DNA of 64,000 nt from DASXZH01 sp963829965 (GCA_963829965.1 CAWHLK010000059.1:76624-140623); one strand, 5' to 3'. Positions 9,484-18,484 are shown, numbered from the stretch's first letter. The notes: generated by a model not told the origin, from the letters alone. Program-made: numbers and translations.

Positions 9484-9639
9484 CTAAATGCCCTGCTTGC
9501 GGATCCGGTTCTTGTTCGGCTTCTTTGCTTCCAGAGGCTTGGAAACGTATTGGCTGTCGTTTGCGTTGCCCTTCGGGGCGTTATGATCTTTCAGCTTGTC
9601 CAATGCGGCTTTGATTTCTTTTTTGGAGAGGCGACTCAT
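9484..9639 (-). CDS. Small basic hypothetical protein (51 aa)
   Basis: Reads MSRLSKKEIKAALDKLKDH... and ends KPNKNRIRKQGI. It is very rich in Lys/Asn, with a predicted N-terminal helix and a disordered basic tail, which suggests nucleic-acid or ribosome contact. I do not recognise a family. The ATG at 9639 is preferred over one at 9696 because the upstream part is unlike protein. It is divergent from the S33 hydrolase. Confidence 0.45.
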   Translation of the reverse strand: MSRLSKKEIKAALDKLKDHNAPKGNANDSQYVSKPLEAKKPNKNRIRKQGI

Positions 9640-9699
9640 TCCCGTAGGGTACCGGTTATTGGCCGCAGAACCCAAGAAGCCTGTGTCACTATTCAAAAT

Positions 9700-10707
9700 A
9701 TGAAGCAGGTTTTGCTCCTACTCTCACTCCTCCCCGCTCTGGCGTTCTGCCAACCTGCGGACGGTACGGTTCAGCGGCCTGATGTCACGCTCCATTACAC
9801 GTCTATCGGCCACGGAGATCCTTTGATCATTCTCGCCGGGGGGCCCGGGCTGCCCGTGAGTTACATGGTGGATTTGGTCAAACCACTAAGCGAGCAGAAC
9901 CGGTGCGTCCTTCTGGAGCAGCGCGGAACCGACCGCTCGCAGGTTGCCTCGATCGGCCCTTCCACGTTCGAACTGGATACCTATGTGGAAGATTTGGAAG
10001 CGCTTCGAAAGAGCCTGCACCTAGGTCAGCTGAATATCCTGGGGCATTCATGGGGCGGGATCTACGCCATGGCCTATGCCGCGAAATATCCTGACCGAGT
10101 CCATTCGCTCGTGTTGCTGTCTTCTCCCGGGTTGGACGTAAAGGAACTCGTCGCTGCGGAGCCTATCGTGATGGGGCGCCTCACGGAGGAGGACAAGGCG
10201 GCGGAAATGAGATGGACGAGTCCGGCCGAGGTATCCAAGGATCCCGCCCACGCAAACAGCATGGCCCTCGCCGCCATCGCGCCCGCCTATTTTTACGACC
10301 GGGAGGCCGCCATGGCCTTTGCCGCAAAGTTGCCCAAGGGGATCCCGGTCAGTCCGGCAAGTCCGGTGGTTGTGTTTGGGGGCTTGATTAAGGACGGCTA
10401 CGACCTCCGAGTCCCTCTGACTGCTTATCACGGACCAACCCTTATCATCCAGGGCGATCACGATGTCGTGGGCGACGAGGCCGCTAAACAGATCGGCGAC
10501 ACTATCTACGGATCGCAGGTGCTCTACATCCCCCATTGCGGACACTTTGAGTGGCTGGAAAAACCAAATGTGCTGTTCCCCGCCCTGAAGGCTTTTCTCG
10601 CACTCAATGCGGCCCCTAGCATTTGGCCGGACGAGGATTATCCGGTTGGGGAGCCGTTCGGTCGTGGCAATCATGGCCATGGCCACGGCGGCCACGGCCA
10701 TCGGTAG
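9700..10707 (+). CDS. Secreted alpha/beta hydrolase, S33 (prolyl aminopeptidase-like)
   Basis: A hydrolase or peptidase with signal peptide MKQVLLLLSLLPALAFCQ. Conserved points: the oxyanion-hole region LAGGPGLP, RGTDRS, nucleophile elbow GHSWGG (Ser), acid in IQGDHDVVGD and base in HCGHFEWLEKP. The lid region between is helical. The order and GGPG/GHSWGG pair match the proline iminopeptidase group of family S33, but the true substrate is open. The C-terminal tail ends GNHGHGHGGHGHR, an unusual His-Gly run that could bind metal. The ATG at 9700 is chosen because the signal peptide starts there. Confidence 0.85.
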   Translation: MKQVLLLLSLLPALAFCQPADGTVQRPDVTLHYTSIGHGDPLIILAGGPGLPVSYMVDLVKPLSEQNRCVLLEQRGTDRSQVASIGPSTFELDTYVEDLEALRKSLHLGQLNILGHSWGGIYAMAYAAKYPDRVHSLVLLSSPGLDVKELVAAEPIVMGRLTEEDKAAEMRWTSPAEVSKDPAHANSMALAAIAPAYFYDREAAMAFAAKLPKGIPVSPASPVVVFGGLIKDGYDLRVPLTAYHGPTLIIQGDHDVVGDEAAKQIGDTIYGSQVLYIPHCGHFEWLEKPNVLFPALKAFLALNAAPSIWPDEDYPVGEPFGRGNHGHGHGGHGHR

Positions 10708-10802
10708 GCTTCCTTTAGGTCCGCGGTAACGTGCCCCGAAGAGGCAATCGCAAAACTCCCAATGCCTCTCCATATCGGCTTTTATCACCATCCTGGATGC
10801 GT

Positions 10803-11092
10803 GTAGTAGGTCGAGCTTTCCGAAGGTCCTGAGCTTGTCGAAGGATAGCTTGACACTCCGCGAAGCGGAGCAAAGAGCTTCTGGAAGCTGAAGTAGGTCG
10901 AGCTTTAGCTTGACACTCCGCGAAGCGGAGCAAAGAGCTTCTGGAAGCTGAAGTAGGTCGAGCTTTAGCTTGACACTCCGCGAAGCGGAGCAAAGAGCTT
11001 CTAGAAGCTGAAGTAGGTCGAGCTTTCCGAAGGTCCTGAGCTTGTCGAAGGATAGCTTGACACTCCGCGAAGCGGAGCAAAAGAGCTGGGTT
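10803..11092. repeat. 60-bp tandem repeat array with hairpin core
   Basis: Four units of about 60 bp, each with GTAGGTCGAGCTTTAGCTTG, ACACTCCGCGAAGCGGAGC and AAAGAGCTTCTGGAAGCTGA. The first and last units carry an extra ~28-bp CCGAAGGTCCTGAGCTTGTC segment. Each unit contains the perfect hairpin CTCCGC-GAA-GCGGAG. An inverted single copy lies at 4262-4332. Open frames across it are repeat translations, not genes. Confidence 0.95.
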
Positions 11093-11202
11093 TCGCGATA
11101 GTCTCTGGAGCAAACCCGCCGCATGCGTCAGGCAAACGTAGCCCAATTAAGGGACACCACCCCCCGGGGCTCTCTGGAGTCTGAAGACTAAAGGAGAGCA
11201 AC

Positions 11203-11844
11203 ATGAATAAATTTTTACTTGGGTTGCTGGTAGTGGCGGTTGCGCTTCCGGGCGCGGCGCAAAACCATCGTAGCAGGGGTGGCGGTGGGGGCGGACACGC
11301 TGCCCCGCGATCCAGCGGTTACAGTCGCGCAGCGGCGAGGCCGTCAAGCAACAACACTAGGTCGTCCCACAGCTATACCAGATCGTCCAGCAGCAATAGC
11401 CGATCATCGGCTGGTTATACGAGGTCCTCGACCGGATACAACCGAACCGCCGCTCGACCCGGATATACCGGCACGTACGGACGGTCCGGCTATTCCAGCC
11501 GAAGCTCAACATTCGGTTTGACGCGTTCGCCTGGCTACCGGCCAATCGGCGGCCGGGGCGGCGGTGACATCCGGCCGACCGGAACAGGACACCCCAGGGA
11601 CTGGTTTGCCGGCCGCGGTTGGCATGGCGGCCCAGCTTACGTATCGCCCATCTTCAGCTGTTACGCAGGGTTCACCTGGAGTGAACAGCCAAGCCTGTAC
11701 GACGTCGTATGGATTCAGGATCCAACGACCGGCCAATACTATGAGGCCTACTACTATCCGGAATACGGATACTACGCGTGGGCTTCCAACCCGCTCGTTG
11801 CGGTCGGTGTCTACACGCCAGGGCTGGCATTCGAGATAGGCTAA
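11203..11844 (+). CDS. Secreted Ser/Gly/Arg/Tyr-rich low-complexity protein
   Basis: 213 residues, with AAAGGAGAGCAAC before the ATG. The signal peptide MNKFLLGLLVVAVALPGAAQ is followed by a Gly stretch, then ~90 residues of degenerate YTRSS/GYNRTAARP units, a GRGWHGGPAYVSP segment and a Tyr-rich end (TTGQYYEAYYYPEYGYYAW). This composition suggests a structural, surface or matrix protein. I do not recognise a family. A good terminator follows at once, so it is probably a single-gene unit. Confidence 0.8.
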   Translation: MNKFLLGLLVVAVALPGAAQNHRSRGGGGGGHAAPRSSGYSRAAARPSSNNTRSSHSYTRSSSSNSRSSAGYTRSSTGYNRTAARPGYTGTYGRSGYSSRSSTFGLTRSPGYRPIGGRGGGDIRPTGTGHPRDWFAGRGWHGGPAYVSPIFSCYAGFTWSEQPSLYDVVWIQDPTTGQYYEAYYYPEYGYYAWASNPLVAVGVYTPGLAFEIG

Positions 11845-11875
11845 CGCATTTAAAGGACAACAAGCAAAAACTCGG

Positions 11876-11902
11876 CCCGAAGGCTTCGCCTTCGGGTCTT
11901 TT
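11876..11902 (+). terminator. Rho-independent terminator
   Basis: Perfect 9-bp stem CCCGAAGGC-TTC-GCCTTCGGG followed by TCTTTT, 31 bases after the stop of the low-complexity secreted protein. Confidence 0.85.
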
Positions 11903-11927
11903 ATAATTGAACTCGGTACAACCTTTG

Positions 11928-11933
11928 ATACAA
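11928..11933 (+). promoter_or_regulatory. Candidate -10 box of a leaderless DUF3800 transcript
   Basis: TACAAT, eight bases before the TTG start at 11942 and four before an out-of-frame ATG at 11938. There is no Shine-Dalgarno sequence. Confidence 0.35.
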
Positions 11934-11941
11934 TAAAATGC

Positions 11942-12898
11942 TTGAGTTATCTGCTCTTTATCGACGAGTGCGGCCACGACCACCGGCACCTGCCTTACGG
12001 GGCGAGGGGCGGAATCTGCCTACCCGACGACAAGGTATGGGAATTCACCTGCAAAATGCGGGATCTTGAATATCAGTGCTTTGGATGCCACCTGCATGAA
12101 TACGACACCGAGCTCAAGGCCCGCCATTTGCTGGAGAAGAACCGCTTCGAATGGGCTGCCTACTTCGAAAAGATCCCTTCCTATGAACGACGGCAACTGT
12201 GTGCCCAGTTTTTGAGGCAGGACAAGAAGACACGCCGCCATTTTTGTGCTTTTGGCCAGGCGTCGCTCAAGTTCGTAAGGCACCTCATCTCGCTTCTCGT
12301 GAGCTCGCAGGCGCGGATTTTTGCGTCCTTGATCCCGCAGGAATCGCTTGAAAAAACCGGCCATGCCCCCGGCCATCACATGCGGAGCGATATCCTCATC
12401 CTCTTCGAGCGCTACGGCTATTTCCTGGAGGATCGAAACTCCATGGGTCTCATTGCCCTGGATGAGGGCGACCGTACCGACGACCGCCGGTTTCTTCGGA
12501 AAATGGAAGCCTTTTTCCGTCTCCACGAAAAAGGAAAGATCTACGCGGACTGGATGATTCCAACCCCATTTTTTGTCGGATCGGACCTCTCCTACCCTTT
12601 GCAGGCGGCGGACATCATCATCTATTGCCTGGTTCAGTGCCACCGCCAACCTTCGATCGGCATGGACGCACCCGTCCGCCCCGAAATCGCCCAACTGGTG
12701 GATGCAAACGGGTTTGGGCGGCTGAATTTGCCGGTTCAAGCGCGAAATCGATGGCACGCCTCATTTCCCCGAAAGCGTGTTCTACGTCGAGAAGCTTTGG
12801 GAAGGACAGAAGAAAAAGGAGGCACAAAAAAAGAAGGTAAGCCAGACCGGCGTGGTCTTTAGATCATGCCGGAAGACGAACCTCCAATCGATATAGTG
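11942..12898 (+). CDS. DUF3800 domain protein, C-terminal frameshift
   Basis: DUF3800 proteins are RNase H-fold-like and often sit near mobile or defence genes; their activity is unknown. Motifs: LLFIDECGHD at the start (family FxDESG), GLIALDEGDRTDDR in the middle and YPLQAADIIIYCLVQ near the end, which together carry the conserved acidic residues. Translation begins at TTG 11942. Near 12733 an extra base shifts the frame; the neighbouring frame gives FKREIDGTPHFPESVFYVEKLWEGQKKK, the natural end, with a stop at 12896. Read without correction, the last 45 codons become meaningless. It stands alone between a terminator and a GNAT gene. Confidence 0.75.
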
Positions 12899-13020
12899 CC
12901 ATAAACGGAACCGTTCGTTCTCGGGTTTTCCGAAATTTAACAAAAAAAACTGAAAAGTGCCGATGATGACGCGGTTAATCAGCCCTAAAGGCTTCAATTG
13001 CTCCCCATGCATAATGGTGC

Positions 13021-13797
13021 ATGCTTCTCACCGAGGCCCTGATCGATCGGGTTCATTCCTTCCGAATTCGAACCATGGAAGAGTCGATCTCTTCCCTTCA
13101 AGCAGTAGTGCCGAACGCGGCCGGCGAGGCGGTCGGAGCAGGTTACGCGAGGTTCGCGGGAGATGGTTCGCCCCTTACCCAAGCTTGTGGAATCGCCCAT
13201 CGGACGGAGGATTTTGACCTCGCCGGCTTGGATGAGTTTTATGGAGGGCTGACCGCCAACTGGGAGCTTATCGTTACCCCCTTTGATTCGCCCGCGCTCT
13301 TTCGAGAGGCAACACGGTATGGCTATGTTCCCGATCACTTCGAATCCGTGTTGGCCCAAGTTGCCGGCCCCACCCAAAATGAGGACTTGCCGGATGTCCT
13401 TATCGAAGAAGTAACCGGGGACACTGCCGAGTGGGCGCGTGTGATGGATGCAGGCTGGGCCGACCAGGAAAATCTTGCCGAGGAACTCAGTGTACTGGCC
13501 CGCTGCTGCGCAGCTACCCCCACCCGCCGTTACATTGCCCGAGTTGAAGGCGCGCCGGCCGCAGTGGCGGCCATGGTCTGCTTCGATGGCATGTTCTCGC
13601 TTGGAGGCGCGTGCACGCTGCCTCAGTTTCGGGGACGGGGTTTGCAGCGCGCCCTGACAAAACGGCGTCTCGCCGACGCCGGTCCGGGCGCGTTCGTACA
13701 AGGGGTCGCGATTCCCGGTTCCAAATCTCACCGCAACATGCAGCGGTCCGGTTTTAGTCCACTTTATTCCAAGCTCGTGATGGTGCGGACCCCTTAG
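13021..13797 (+). CDS. GNAT family N-acetyltransferase
   Basis: 258 residues. The C-terminal half is the acetyl-CoA-binding GNAT core: RRYIARVEGAPAAVAAMVCFDGMFSLGGACTLPQFRGRGLQRALTKRRLADAG, with the pyrophosphate-binding R/Q-x-x-G-x-G/A loop as RGRGLQ. The end, HRNMQRSGFSPLYSKLVMVR, is typical. The N-terminal half (FREATRYGYVPDHFESVL) looks like a degenerate second GNAT half. The acceptor substrate cannot be told. No operon partner is seen. Confidence 0.85.
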   Translation: MLLTEALIDRVHSFRIRTMEESISSLQAVVPNAAGEAVGAGYARFAGDGSPLTQACGIAHRTEDFDLAGLDEFYGGLTANWELIVTPFDSPALFREATRYGYVPDHFESVLAQVAGPTQNEDLPDVLIEEVTGDTAEWARVMDAGWADQENLAEELSVLARCCAATPTRRYIARVEGAPAAVAAMVCFDGMFSLGGACTLPQFRGRGLQRALTKRRLADAGPGAFVQGVAIPGSKSHRNMQRSGFSPLYSKLVMVRTP

Positions 13798-13846
13798 TAG
13801 CACTCCAAGGCTTCTTTCGCCCGATCCTCACCTGTCATAGATCGAT

Positions 13847-14689
13847 TTACGGACCGTCCGAGACGATCTTCGGTGTTATTGTCAGGACGATCTCTCCCGG
13901 AACTGCCTTATGGGGCTTGTTCGGATCGAGCTTTGTGACCGAGCCATCCGTTCCGTTGATCACATAGGCAAACTTGGAGGAGTCACCCGATTTGCCGTGA
14001 AACACATTGGAGATGGACAGTTCTTCGCCGACGCTGAAAGTTAGCTTGGTGGCTACGTTCCCGTTGGCCTCCACAGTTGGAAGAACGGTAAAGGTCAACG
14101 AGTGGCCATCCTGCTCTTCTTTGATCGTCGCCGCGCTCCCGGCAAGTGTGCGGATCCTTGGATTCACCTCGCCGCCGTCGCTCTTGATCTTGACCTCGTA
14201 AAAGACCTGGGCTTGGACTGCCGTTTGTGTTTCAGGTTGTGCCTTGCCGTCCACTGTTGCAAGGAGTTTGATTTGAAATTCGCCGTCTGCGATTGGCTGG
14301 CTAAATGCTGGGCTGACCTGAAGGCCGGTAGTCCGATCCGAACCCCCTTTGAGCAGAAGAGTAAGAGGCACTCCAGGCTGGGCTCTTACGACCGCCTGTA
14401 TTTTCGTTTCGTTGCGAGTTTTTGAATCGGTCCAATTCTCGGTGTTTAGTTCCAACTGCTCAGTAACCGAACTGTCTGAGTTCACCCGCGGCGTGACCTT
14501 CATGCTGAAGCTGTGATATCCCTCGGTGTCGAACCGGATCTCCGCCGGCATTCGGTCAAATGTTTTGATCCTGGGTGCGGCGACGATTCCCTTTGCCCCG
14601 GTTATGGTCGCCTGAACAGTGACCTGAGCCGGATTCCCTCCTGCTTGTACAACCGCCAATGCTGCGGTCGCGATGATAGTCAAAAACAT
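13847..14689 (-). CDS. Secreted protein with two secretin-like repeats
   Basis: 280 residues with signal peptide MFLTIIATAALAVVQA. Two tandem ~110-residue units are visible. The first reads APRIKTFDRMPAEIRF then FSMKVTPRVNSDSSVTEQLEL; the second reads NPRIRTLAGSAATIKEE then LTFTVLPTVEANGNVATKLTF. This APRI-x-T plus VTP-x-VN pattern resembles the beta-rich gate region of type II secretion/pilus secretins, here without the pore domain. Function unknown; it could be an accessory of a secretin or simply share the fold. It stands alone, convergent with the GNAT gene. Confidence 0.6.
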   Translation of the reverse strand: MFLTIIATAALAVVQAGGNPAQVTVQATITGAKGIVAAPRIKTFDRMPAEIRFDTEGYHSFSMKVTPRVNSDSSVTEQLELNTENWTDSKTRNETKIQAVVRAQPGVPLTLLLKGGSDRTTGLQVSPAFSQPIADGEFQIKLLATVDGKAQPETQTAVQAQVFYEVKIKSDGGEVNPRIRTLAGSAATIKEEQDGHSLTFTVLPTVEANGNVATKLTFSVGEELSISNVFHGKSGDSSKFAYVINGTDGSVTKLDPNKPHKAVPGEIVLTITPKIVSDGP

Positions 14690-14821
14690 TCCCCAATCCT
14701 CCTCTCCATACTAACGGAAGGGACGCCGGAGACCCTGTTAATCGTTCGTTCAGGGAGGCACTCGCCCCATCGTTGAAAACATGGGGCCGACATTATGTCA
14801 AAATCTCTAGTCGAATAGCGT

Positions 14822-14896
14822 GGCGGCGTAGCTCAGTGGCAGAGCAAACGGTTCATACCCGTTGGGTCGGTGGTTCAAATCCACTCGCCGCTACCA
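14822..14896 (+). tRNA. tRNA with CAT anticodon (elongator Met, or Ile2)
   Basis: 75 bases including encoded CCA. The acceptor stem GGCGGCG pairs with CGCCGCT (last pair G-U). The D arm is GCTCAGTGGCAGAGC, the anticodon stem AACGG/CCGTT with loop TTCATAC, and the T arm GGTTCAAATCC. The anticodon is at 14854-14856. It lacks the GGG/CCC anticodon stem of initiator tRNA. Met and lysidine-modified Ile cannot be separated by eye. Confidence 0.93.
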
Positions 14897-15391
14897 ACTT
14901 CTTCCCTATGTCCCCGGTCATCCCCTTGGGCCGCTGGGGCGGTTGGCGGGCACGGTTGTGCTCAAGAGCTATATTGCGGAGTTTCTTGCGGAGCGCAGGC
15001 AGGCGCTGAAGCGAATCGCGGAGTCGACGGGACCGGCGTAGGGACGCACATTCCCTCATTCGCGGCCCAGAGTAAACGGCGGCGCTACCCGCGCCTTAAA
15101 TAGGTTCGCACATTACGCCCTTTAGGGCTACCAGAGGTAGGTTGGGCACCGGTGCTGAATGCTTCGGAGAGCCGGTTGCACTCCTGGCCTTAGAAATTCT
15201 CTCACCTTCTTCAGAGCTTCCCGGAGGAAAAGAGGGCTCCTGAACAGATGCCCCGGGCCTAAAGAGCTTAGCCGGCAGTTGAGCCGTAGGCGACACTGCC
15301 GGGTAGACGCCCCCCCATTTTCCGGCACGCCGGAGGTGTGCTAGAACTTCAAACGATATTCATCTCCGTTCATCTGGCTGTGACACCCAAC
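14897..15391. other. Gene-poor gap with a decayed frame and a REP-like element
   Basis: No complete gene is seen. 14945-15042 in one plus frame reads VVLKSYIAEFLAERRQALKRI and ends ESTGPA before a stop, which looks like the end of a lost gene without a usable start. 15250-15302 is a REP-like copy listed separately. Confidence 0.5.
15250..15302. repeat. REP-like element, copy 1
   Basis: Core AAAGAGCTTAGCCGGCAGTT then GAGCCGTAGGCGACACTGCCGG. The ends CCGGCAGT and ACTGCCGG form an 8-bp stem. It is preceded by CCCCGGGCC. Other copies are at 29857-29908 and 55383-55437. Confidence 0.85.
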
Positions 15392-15961
15392 CTATTTCTT
15401 CGGCTTCGCCAATTGCGCTTTATAAGCCTGCTCCAGCATCTTCTTGTACTCCGCCAGCGGCATCAGGTTCATGGCCTTGCGGCGCTGGTCTACTGTGTCG
15501 GGATCCATGATCGGCGAGGGCTTGAGGGTGCCGCCTATCTCGAAGTTCCACTGCGAGCCGTATAGCTGCGGCTCCCCTTCTCCGACCAGCACGCGGTCGA
15601 TAAAGAGCGCCGCATCGGACCGGTTAATGTCGCCCTCGTCCAGGGCCCTTAACACGAGCGGATAGCACTTTCGCTGAAACGGCTTATCGGCGTCCGCATG
15701 CTGGATCATGAGCCATGCGTCATTCGCGGCCCCCTCCCCGAGGAGAGACTTGCCTGGCCAACCGTACCTGCTTACGATCTGCTTCATCCGAGCCGTGTTG
15801 CTTTTGTCGGCACGCTCCATGTCCTTCAGATACCCCTTCAAGTTCGGGCTGGTTGGCGGGGTTCCGAAATACAACTTCCTTACACGCTGGTCTTCCGCCG
15901 CGCGGGCGATAATCTCCCTTGCCAGAGGAGCGTTGAAGTGGGCGGGAGGCGCTTGGAACAT
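15392..15961 (-). CDS. DUF6624 domain protein
   Basis: 189 residues. The diagnostic part runs MKQIVSRYGWPGKSLLGEGAAN, AWLMIQHADADKPFQRKCYPL, FIDRVLVGEGEPQLYGSQWNF, MDPDTVDQRRKAMNLMPLAEY. DUF6624 proteins are small, soluble or exported proteins of unknown function. The N-terminus lacks an obvious signal peptide. It stands alone, with no partner gene. Confidence 0.8.
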   Translation of the reverse strand: MFQAPPAHFNAPLAREIIARAAEDQRVRKLYFGTPPTSPNLKGYLKDMERADKSNTARMKQIVSRYGWPGKSLLGEGAANDAWLMIQHADADKPFQRKCYPLVLRALDEGDINRSDAALFIDRVLVGEGEPQLYGSQWNFEIGGTLKPSPIMDPDTVDQRRKAMNLMPLAEYKKMLEQAYKAQLAKPKK

Positions 15962-16028
15962 ATGCCCGACTATACCGCTCGCCTAACCGGCGATCTTCAA
16001 CTCGGGTTCGAGGCACGACCATCGTCGA

Positions 16029-17001
16029 TTACGCGACGGCCACCCAGCTTTGGCTCTCCGCGCCCCGATAGATCGCGTCCATGACCACGTCGCGCTCGGC
16101 TGCTTCACGGGGGGTAACGAGTTCAACTTGAGCTCCCTCCAAGTAATCGAGAAAGGCGTTAAAGCCGCCGGGTACATCCGGCTCCGGGTCGGCGATTGAA
16201 AACTTCCCATCCGGACCGGCGACCAACAGATCCGCGCCAAAAGTCGCCTGCCCCTTGGTTCCGCAGACCTGCAAACGCACCGGGTCGGCCACGTCGTCCC
16301 ATGACGAGGTGAGGGTTCCGATCACTCCGCTGGAAAACTTGAGCAGGGACTCGCCCAACTCGTCGCAGCCGTCATAACGGTTTGTGCCGGTGCTTAGCGC
16401 ACCGGTCGCGGAGGAAACGGGTCCAAACATCCACATCAGCAGGTCCAGACCGTGGGTTTCCGAGGTCGCCAAAAGCACCCACCCCCGCCTGGCTTCGATC
16501 CGCCATCCAACGCCATTCATTGTCGAACCAGCCGTTGAGCGCGCCGCAGTGGCAGTTGCTCGAGCGCACCTTGGTGATCGTTCCGAAAAAGCCATCATCG
16601 ACGAGCTTCTTCAGCGCCCTGATCGAGCCATTCCCCCGGTAAAAGTAGCCGGTCTGAAAAACGCACTTCGAAGCTTCCAGCACGTCCCGTATCGCCACAG
16701 ATTGTGCGCCGCTAAACCCGATCGGTTTCTCGATGAAGATCGGTTTGCCCGTTGTGGCAAGTCGGCGCACAAGATCCAGATGGCGCACGGTTTCGCTGCA
16801 CACGACGTAGGCATCGGCCGTTTCATCGGCCACGAGCTCGGACACGGCTTTTACGATGCCACCCAGCTTGTCCGCGTTCATGGAAGCGCGGTCGACATCG
16901 TGGTCCCAAACGCCCGCGCAAGTGAGACCGCGTTTGAGGGTTTCATTGACAAATCCGGGAGTGTGAATGTGGCCGGTTCCGACCCACGCAAGTTTAGGCA
17001 T
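16029..17001 (-). CDS. Gfo/Idh/MocA family oxidoreductase, one frameshift
   Basis: An NAD(P)-dependent dehydrogenase probably acting on a sugar or cyclitol. The N-terminus KLAWVGTGHIHTPGF is the Rossmann GxGxxH strand, and GKPIFIEKPIGFSG carries the family EKP lysine. After ALNGWFDNEWRWMADRSQAGVGAFGDLG the frame shifts at about 16457 (GGAAACC); removing one A gives DLGTHGLDLLMWMFGP, the typical D-x-x-x-H-x-x-D/N-L segment. The rest (TLTSSWDDVADPVRLQVCGTKGQATF) is the C-terminal alpha/beta domain. About 324 residues. The substrate is unknown and no pathway partner is nearby. Confidence 0.85.
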
Positions 17002-17034
17002 GGTGGAAGTTTACTGGTGTTGGGTCCTGCTTGA

Positions 17035-17070
17035 ACGGTGAACGGTGAACGGTGAACGGTGAACGGTGAA
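17035..17070. repeat. 7-bp tandem array, CGGTGAA family (left part)
   Basis: Five units of CGGTGAA ending at the IS3 element. The array resumes at 18485 on the other side with GTGAACGGTGAACGG, so one array was split by the insertion. Confidence 0.95.
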
Positions 17071-17161
17071 TGTATTGCCCAAGCTAGTCTGAGACATGGT
17101 TCGTCTTTTCCAAACTGATGATTTGCCTTGAAGGAGATTATCATGAAGGAAGGCGTAGAGA

Positions 17162-17476
17162 ATGTCGAATCAGCAGCGTCGTTGGACGGCTCAGCAGAAG
17201 TTGGCGATATTGGAGGAAGCTCACAAGGGGGACAGTACGGTGGCCGAGGTTTGCCGGAAGCATCAGATTGCTCCTGGGCAGTTTTACCAATGGGAGCGAA
17301 AAGTTCGCAGAGCCGCCCTGGAGGGTTTGACCGCAAGGCAGACTCAGCCCCGTGGGAAAGCGCAGGCTCCTCAGCGGACCGTTGCGGAGGCAGAAGCGGA
17401 GATAACGAGACTGAAGGAAGTGATCGCCGAGATCGCAGAAGAGAACCTTCGCATAAAAAAGGGGCTCTGGCCCTAG
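17162..17476 (+). CDS. IS3 family transposase OrfA
   Basis: 104 residues: helix-turn-helix RRWTAQQKLAILEEAHKGDSTVAEVCRKH followed by QFYQWERKVRRAALEGL and a leucine-zipper-like coiled coil (AEAEITRLKEVIAEIAEENL). It binds the element ends and is fused to OrfB by frameshifting. It ends with KKGLWP right after the slippery site. Confidence 0.92.
   Translation: MSNQQRRWTAQQKLAILEEAHKGDSTVAEVCRKHQIAPGQFYQWERKVRRAALEGLTARQTQPRGKAQAPQRTVAEAEAEITRLKEVIAEIAEENLRIKKGLWP
17455..17461 (+). promoter_or_regulatory. Programmed -1 frameshift site
   Basis: The heptamer A AAA AAG, in the orfA frame, lies five codons before the orfA stop. The orfB frame is exactly -1 relative to orfA and is open here, so slippage would produce the OrfAB transposase as in other IS3 elements. 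Confidence 0.85.
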
Positions 17477-18444
17477 AGTGCCGTCGCCATAAGAGCACAG
17501 ATCAGAGGGCGCATATTTTGGAGGCTGTTCGCGGATCCAAGGCACTTGGCTTGACGGTATCTGAGGCGTTAGTGGCTCTTGGCGTTTCTCGTTCCAGCTA
17601 CTACCGCTACAGGTTAAGTCCAACCCTCTGCAAACGTCGCCGGGTTCAAAACCGCGTTCCTCCGACTCCCCACGAGCGTATGACGGTGCGCGACGCAGCT
17701 CTGTTGAACCCGTTAACGGGATACAAACGGCTGTCCGACCTGCTTCAAAACGAGTTCTTGGCCGGCCTGAGGGCTCACCAGGTCTACACGGTCCTGCGCG
17801 AGGAGGGACTCCTAGGCGTTCGCGCACCTTCCATACCCGGTTCTCTAAGACGTCCGAAGAAGCCCGAGACTCCGAACGAGGTATGGCATATAGATCTGAT
17901 GTATTTGAGAGTGAACTGGCGATGGTTCTATCTTGTGGACATCATCGACGGCTACAGCCGCTACCTGGTGCATTGGACGCTCAACCCTACAATGGAGGCT
18001 CACGCCGTGACGCTGACCGTTCAGGAGGCTCTCGAAAAGTGGGACTTGATTGGGAAAGCTCCAATCGTCGTGCACGACAACGGATGCCAGTTCTTGAGCA
18101 AGGATTGGCGGGATCTAGCTTCCCACCACGGGATGCCAAGCATTCGGACCAGGATTAATCACCCAGAGTCCAACGGACTCATCGAGCGGCTTCATCGCAC
18201 CCACAGGGCGGAAGCTCTACAAGAGACCGAAGATTGGTCTTACACCAAGGCGCAGGAAGAACTTACACGCTGGGCGGGCGTCTACAACAACACCCGACCC
18301 CACAGCGCGTTGCGAGGCCTGCCACCGATGGTCTACTATCTTGGTGAACCCGAAGCGGCACTTGCCCAACGGGAACACTTTGTCCAAGCCGCAGCTGAAG
18401 CTCGGGCAAACTACTGGCAGCTACAACGGCAGGCCGTCAGTTGA
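17458..18444 (+). CDS. IS3 family transposase OrfB (made as OrfAB fusion)
   Basis: DDE integrase-type transposase. After the slippery site the -1 frame continues STDQRAHILEAVRGSKALGL, SRSSYYRYR (HTH_21 region) and the rve core. Catalytic acids: VWHIDLMYLRV (D), VVHDNGCQFLS (D) and SNGLIERLHRTHRAEAL (E). The C-terminus VYNNTRPHSALRGLPPMVYY is typical. No good own start codon is seen, in keeping with synthesis by frameshifting. The frame is intact. Confidence 0.92.
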   Translation, partial: KGALALECRRHKSTDQRAHILEAVRGSKALGLTVSEALVALGVSRSSYYRYRLSPTLCKRRRVQNRVPPTPHERMTVRDAALLNPLTGYKRLSDLLQNEFLAGLRAHQVYTVLREEGLLGVRAPSIPGSLRRPKKPETPNEVWHIDLMYLRVNWRWFYLVDIIDGYSRYLVHWTLNPTMEAHAVTLTVQEALEKWDLIGKAPIVVHDNGCQFLSKDWRDLASHHGMPSIRTRINHPESNGLIERLHRTHRAEALQETEDWSYTKAQEELTRWAGVYNNTRPHSALRGLPPMVYYLGEPEAALAQREHFVQAAAEARANYWQLQRQAVS

Positions 18445-18484
18445 GAAAAGAGGGCCGATGTCTCAGATTAGCCTGGGCAATACA

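Larger units (their letters stand above)
17071..18484 (+). mobile_element. IS3-type insertion sequence, complete, with 5-bp target duplication
   Basis: 1414 bp. Inverted repeats are at 17071-17097 (TGTATTGCCCAAGCTAGTCT...) and 18458-18484 (27 bp with two mismatches). GTGAA flanks both sides (17066-17070 and 18485-18489); removing the element and one GTGAA rebuilds an unbroken 7-bp array. It holds orfA and orfB in overlapping frames with a slippery site between them. Confidence 0.92.

Noticed and set aside
10048..11124. Minus-strand open frame of 358 codons across the 60-bp array
   Set aside because: It is made of repeat translation (ALCSASRSVKL units) joined to the antisense of the S33 hydrolase.
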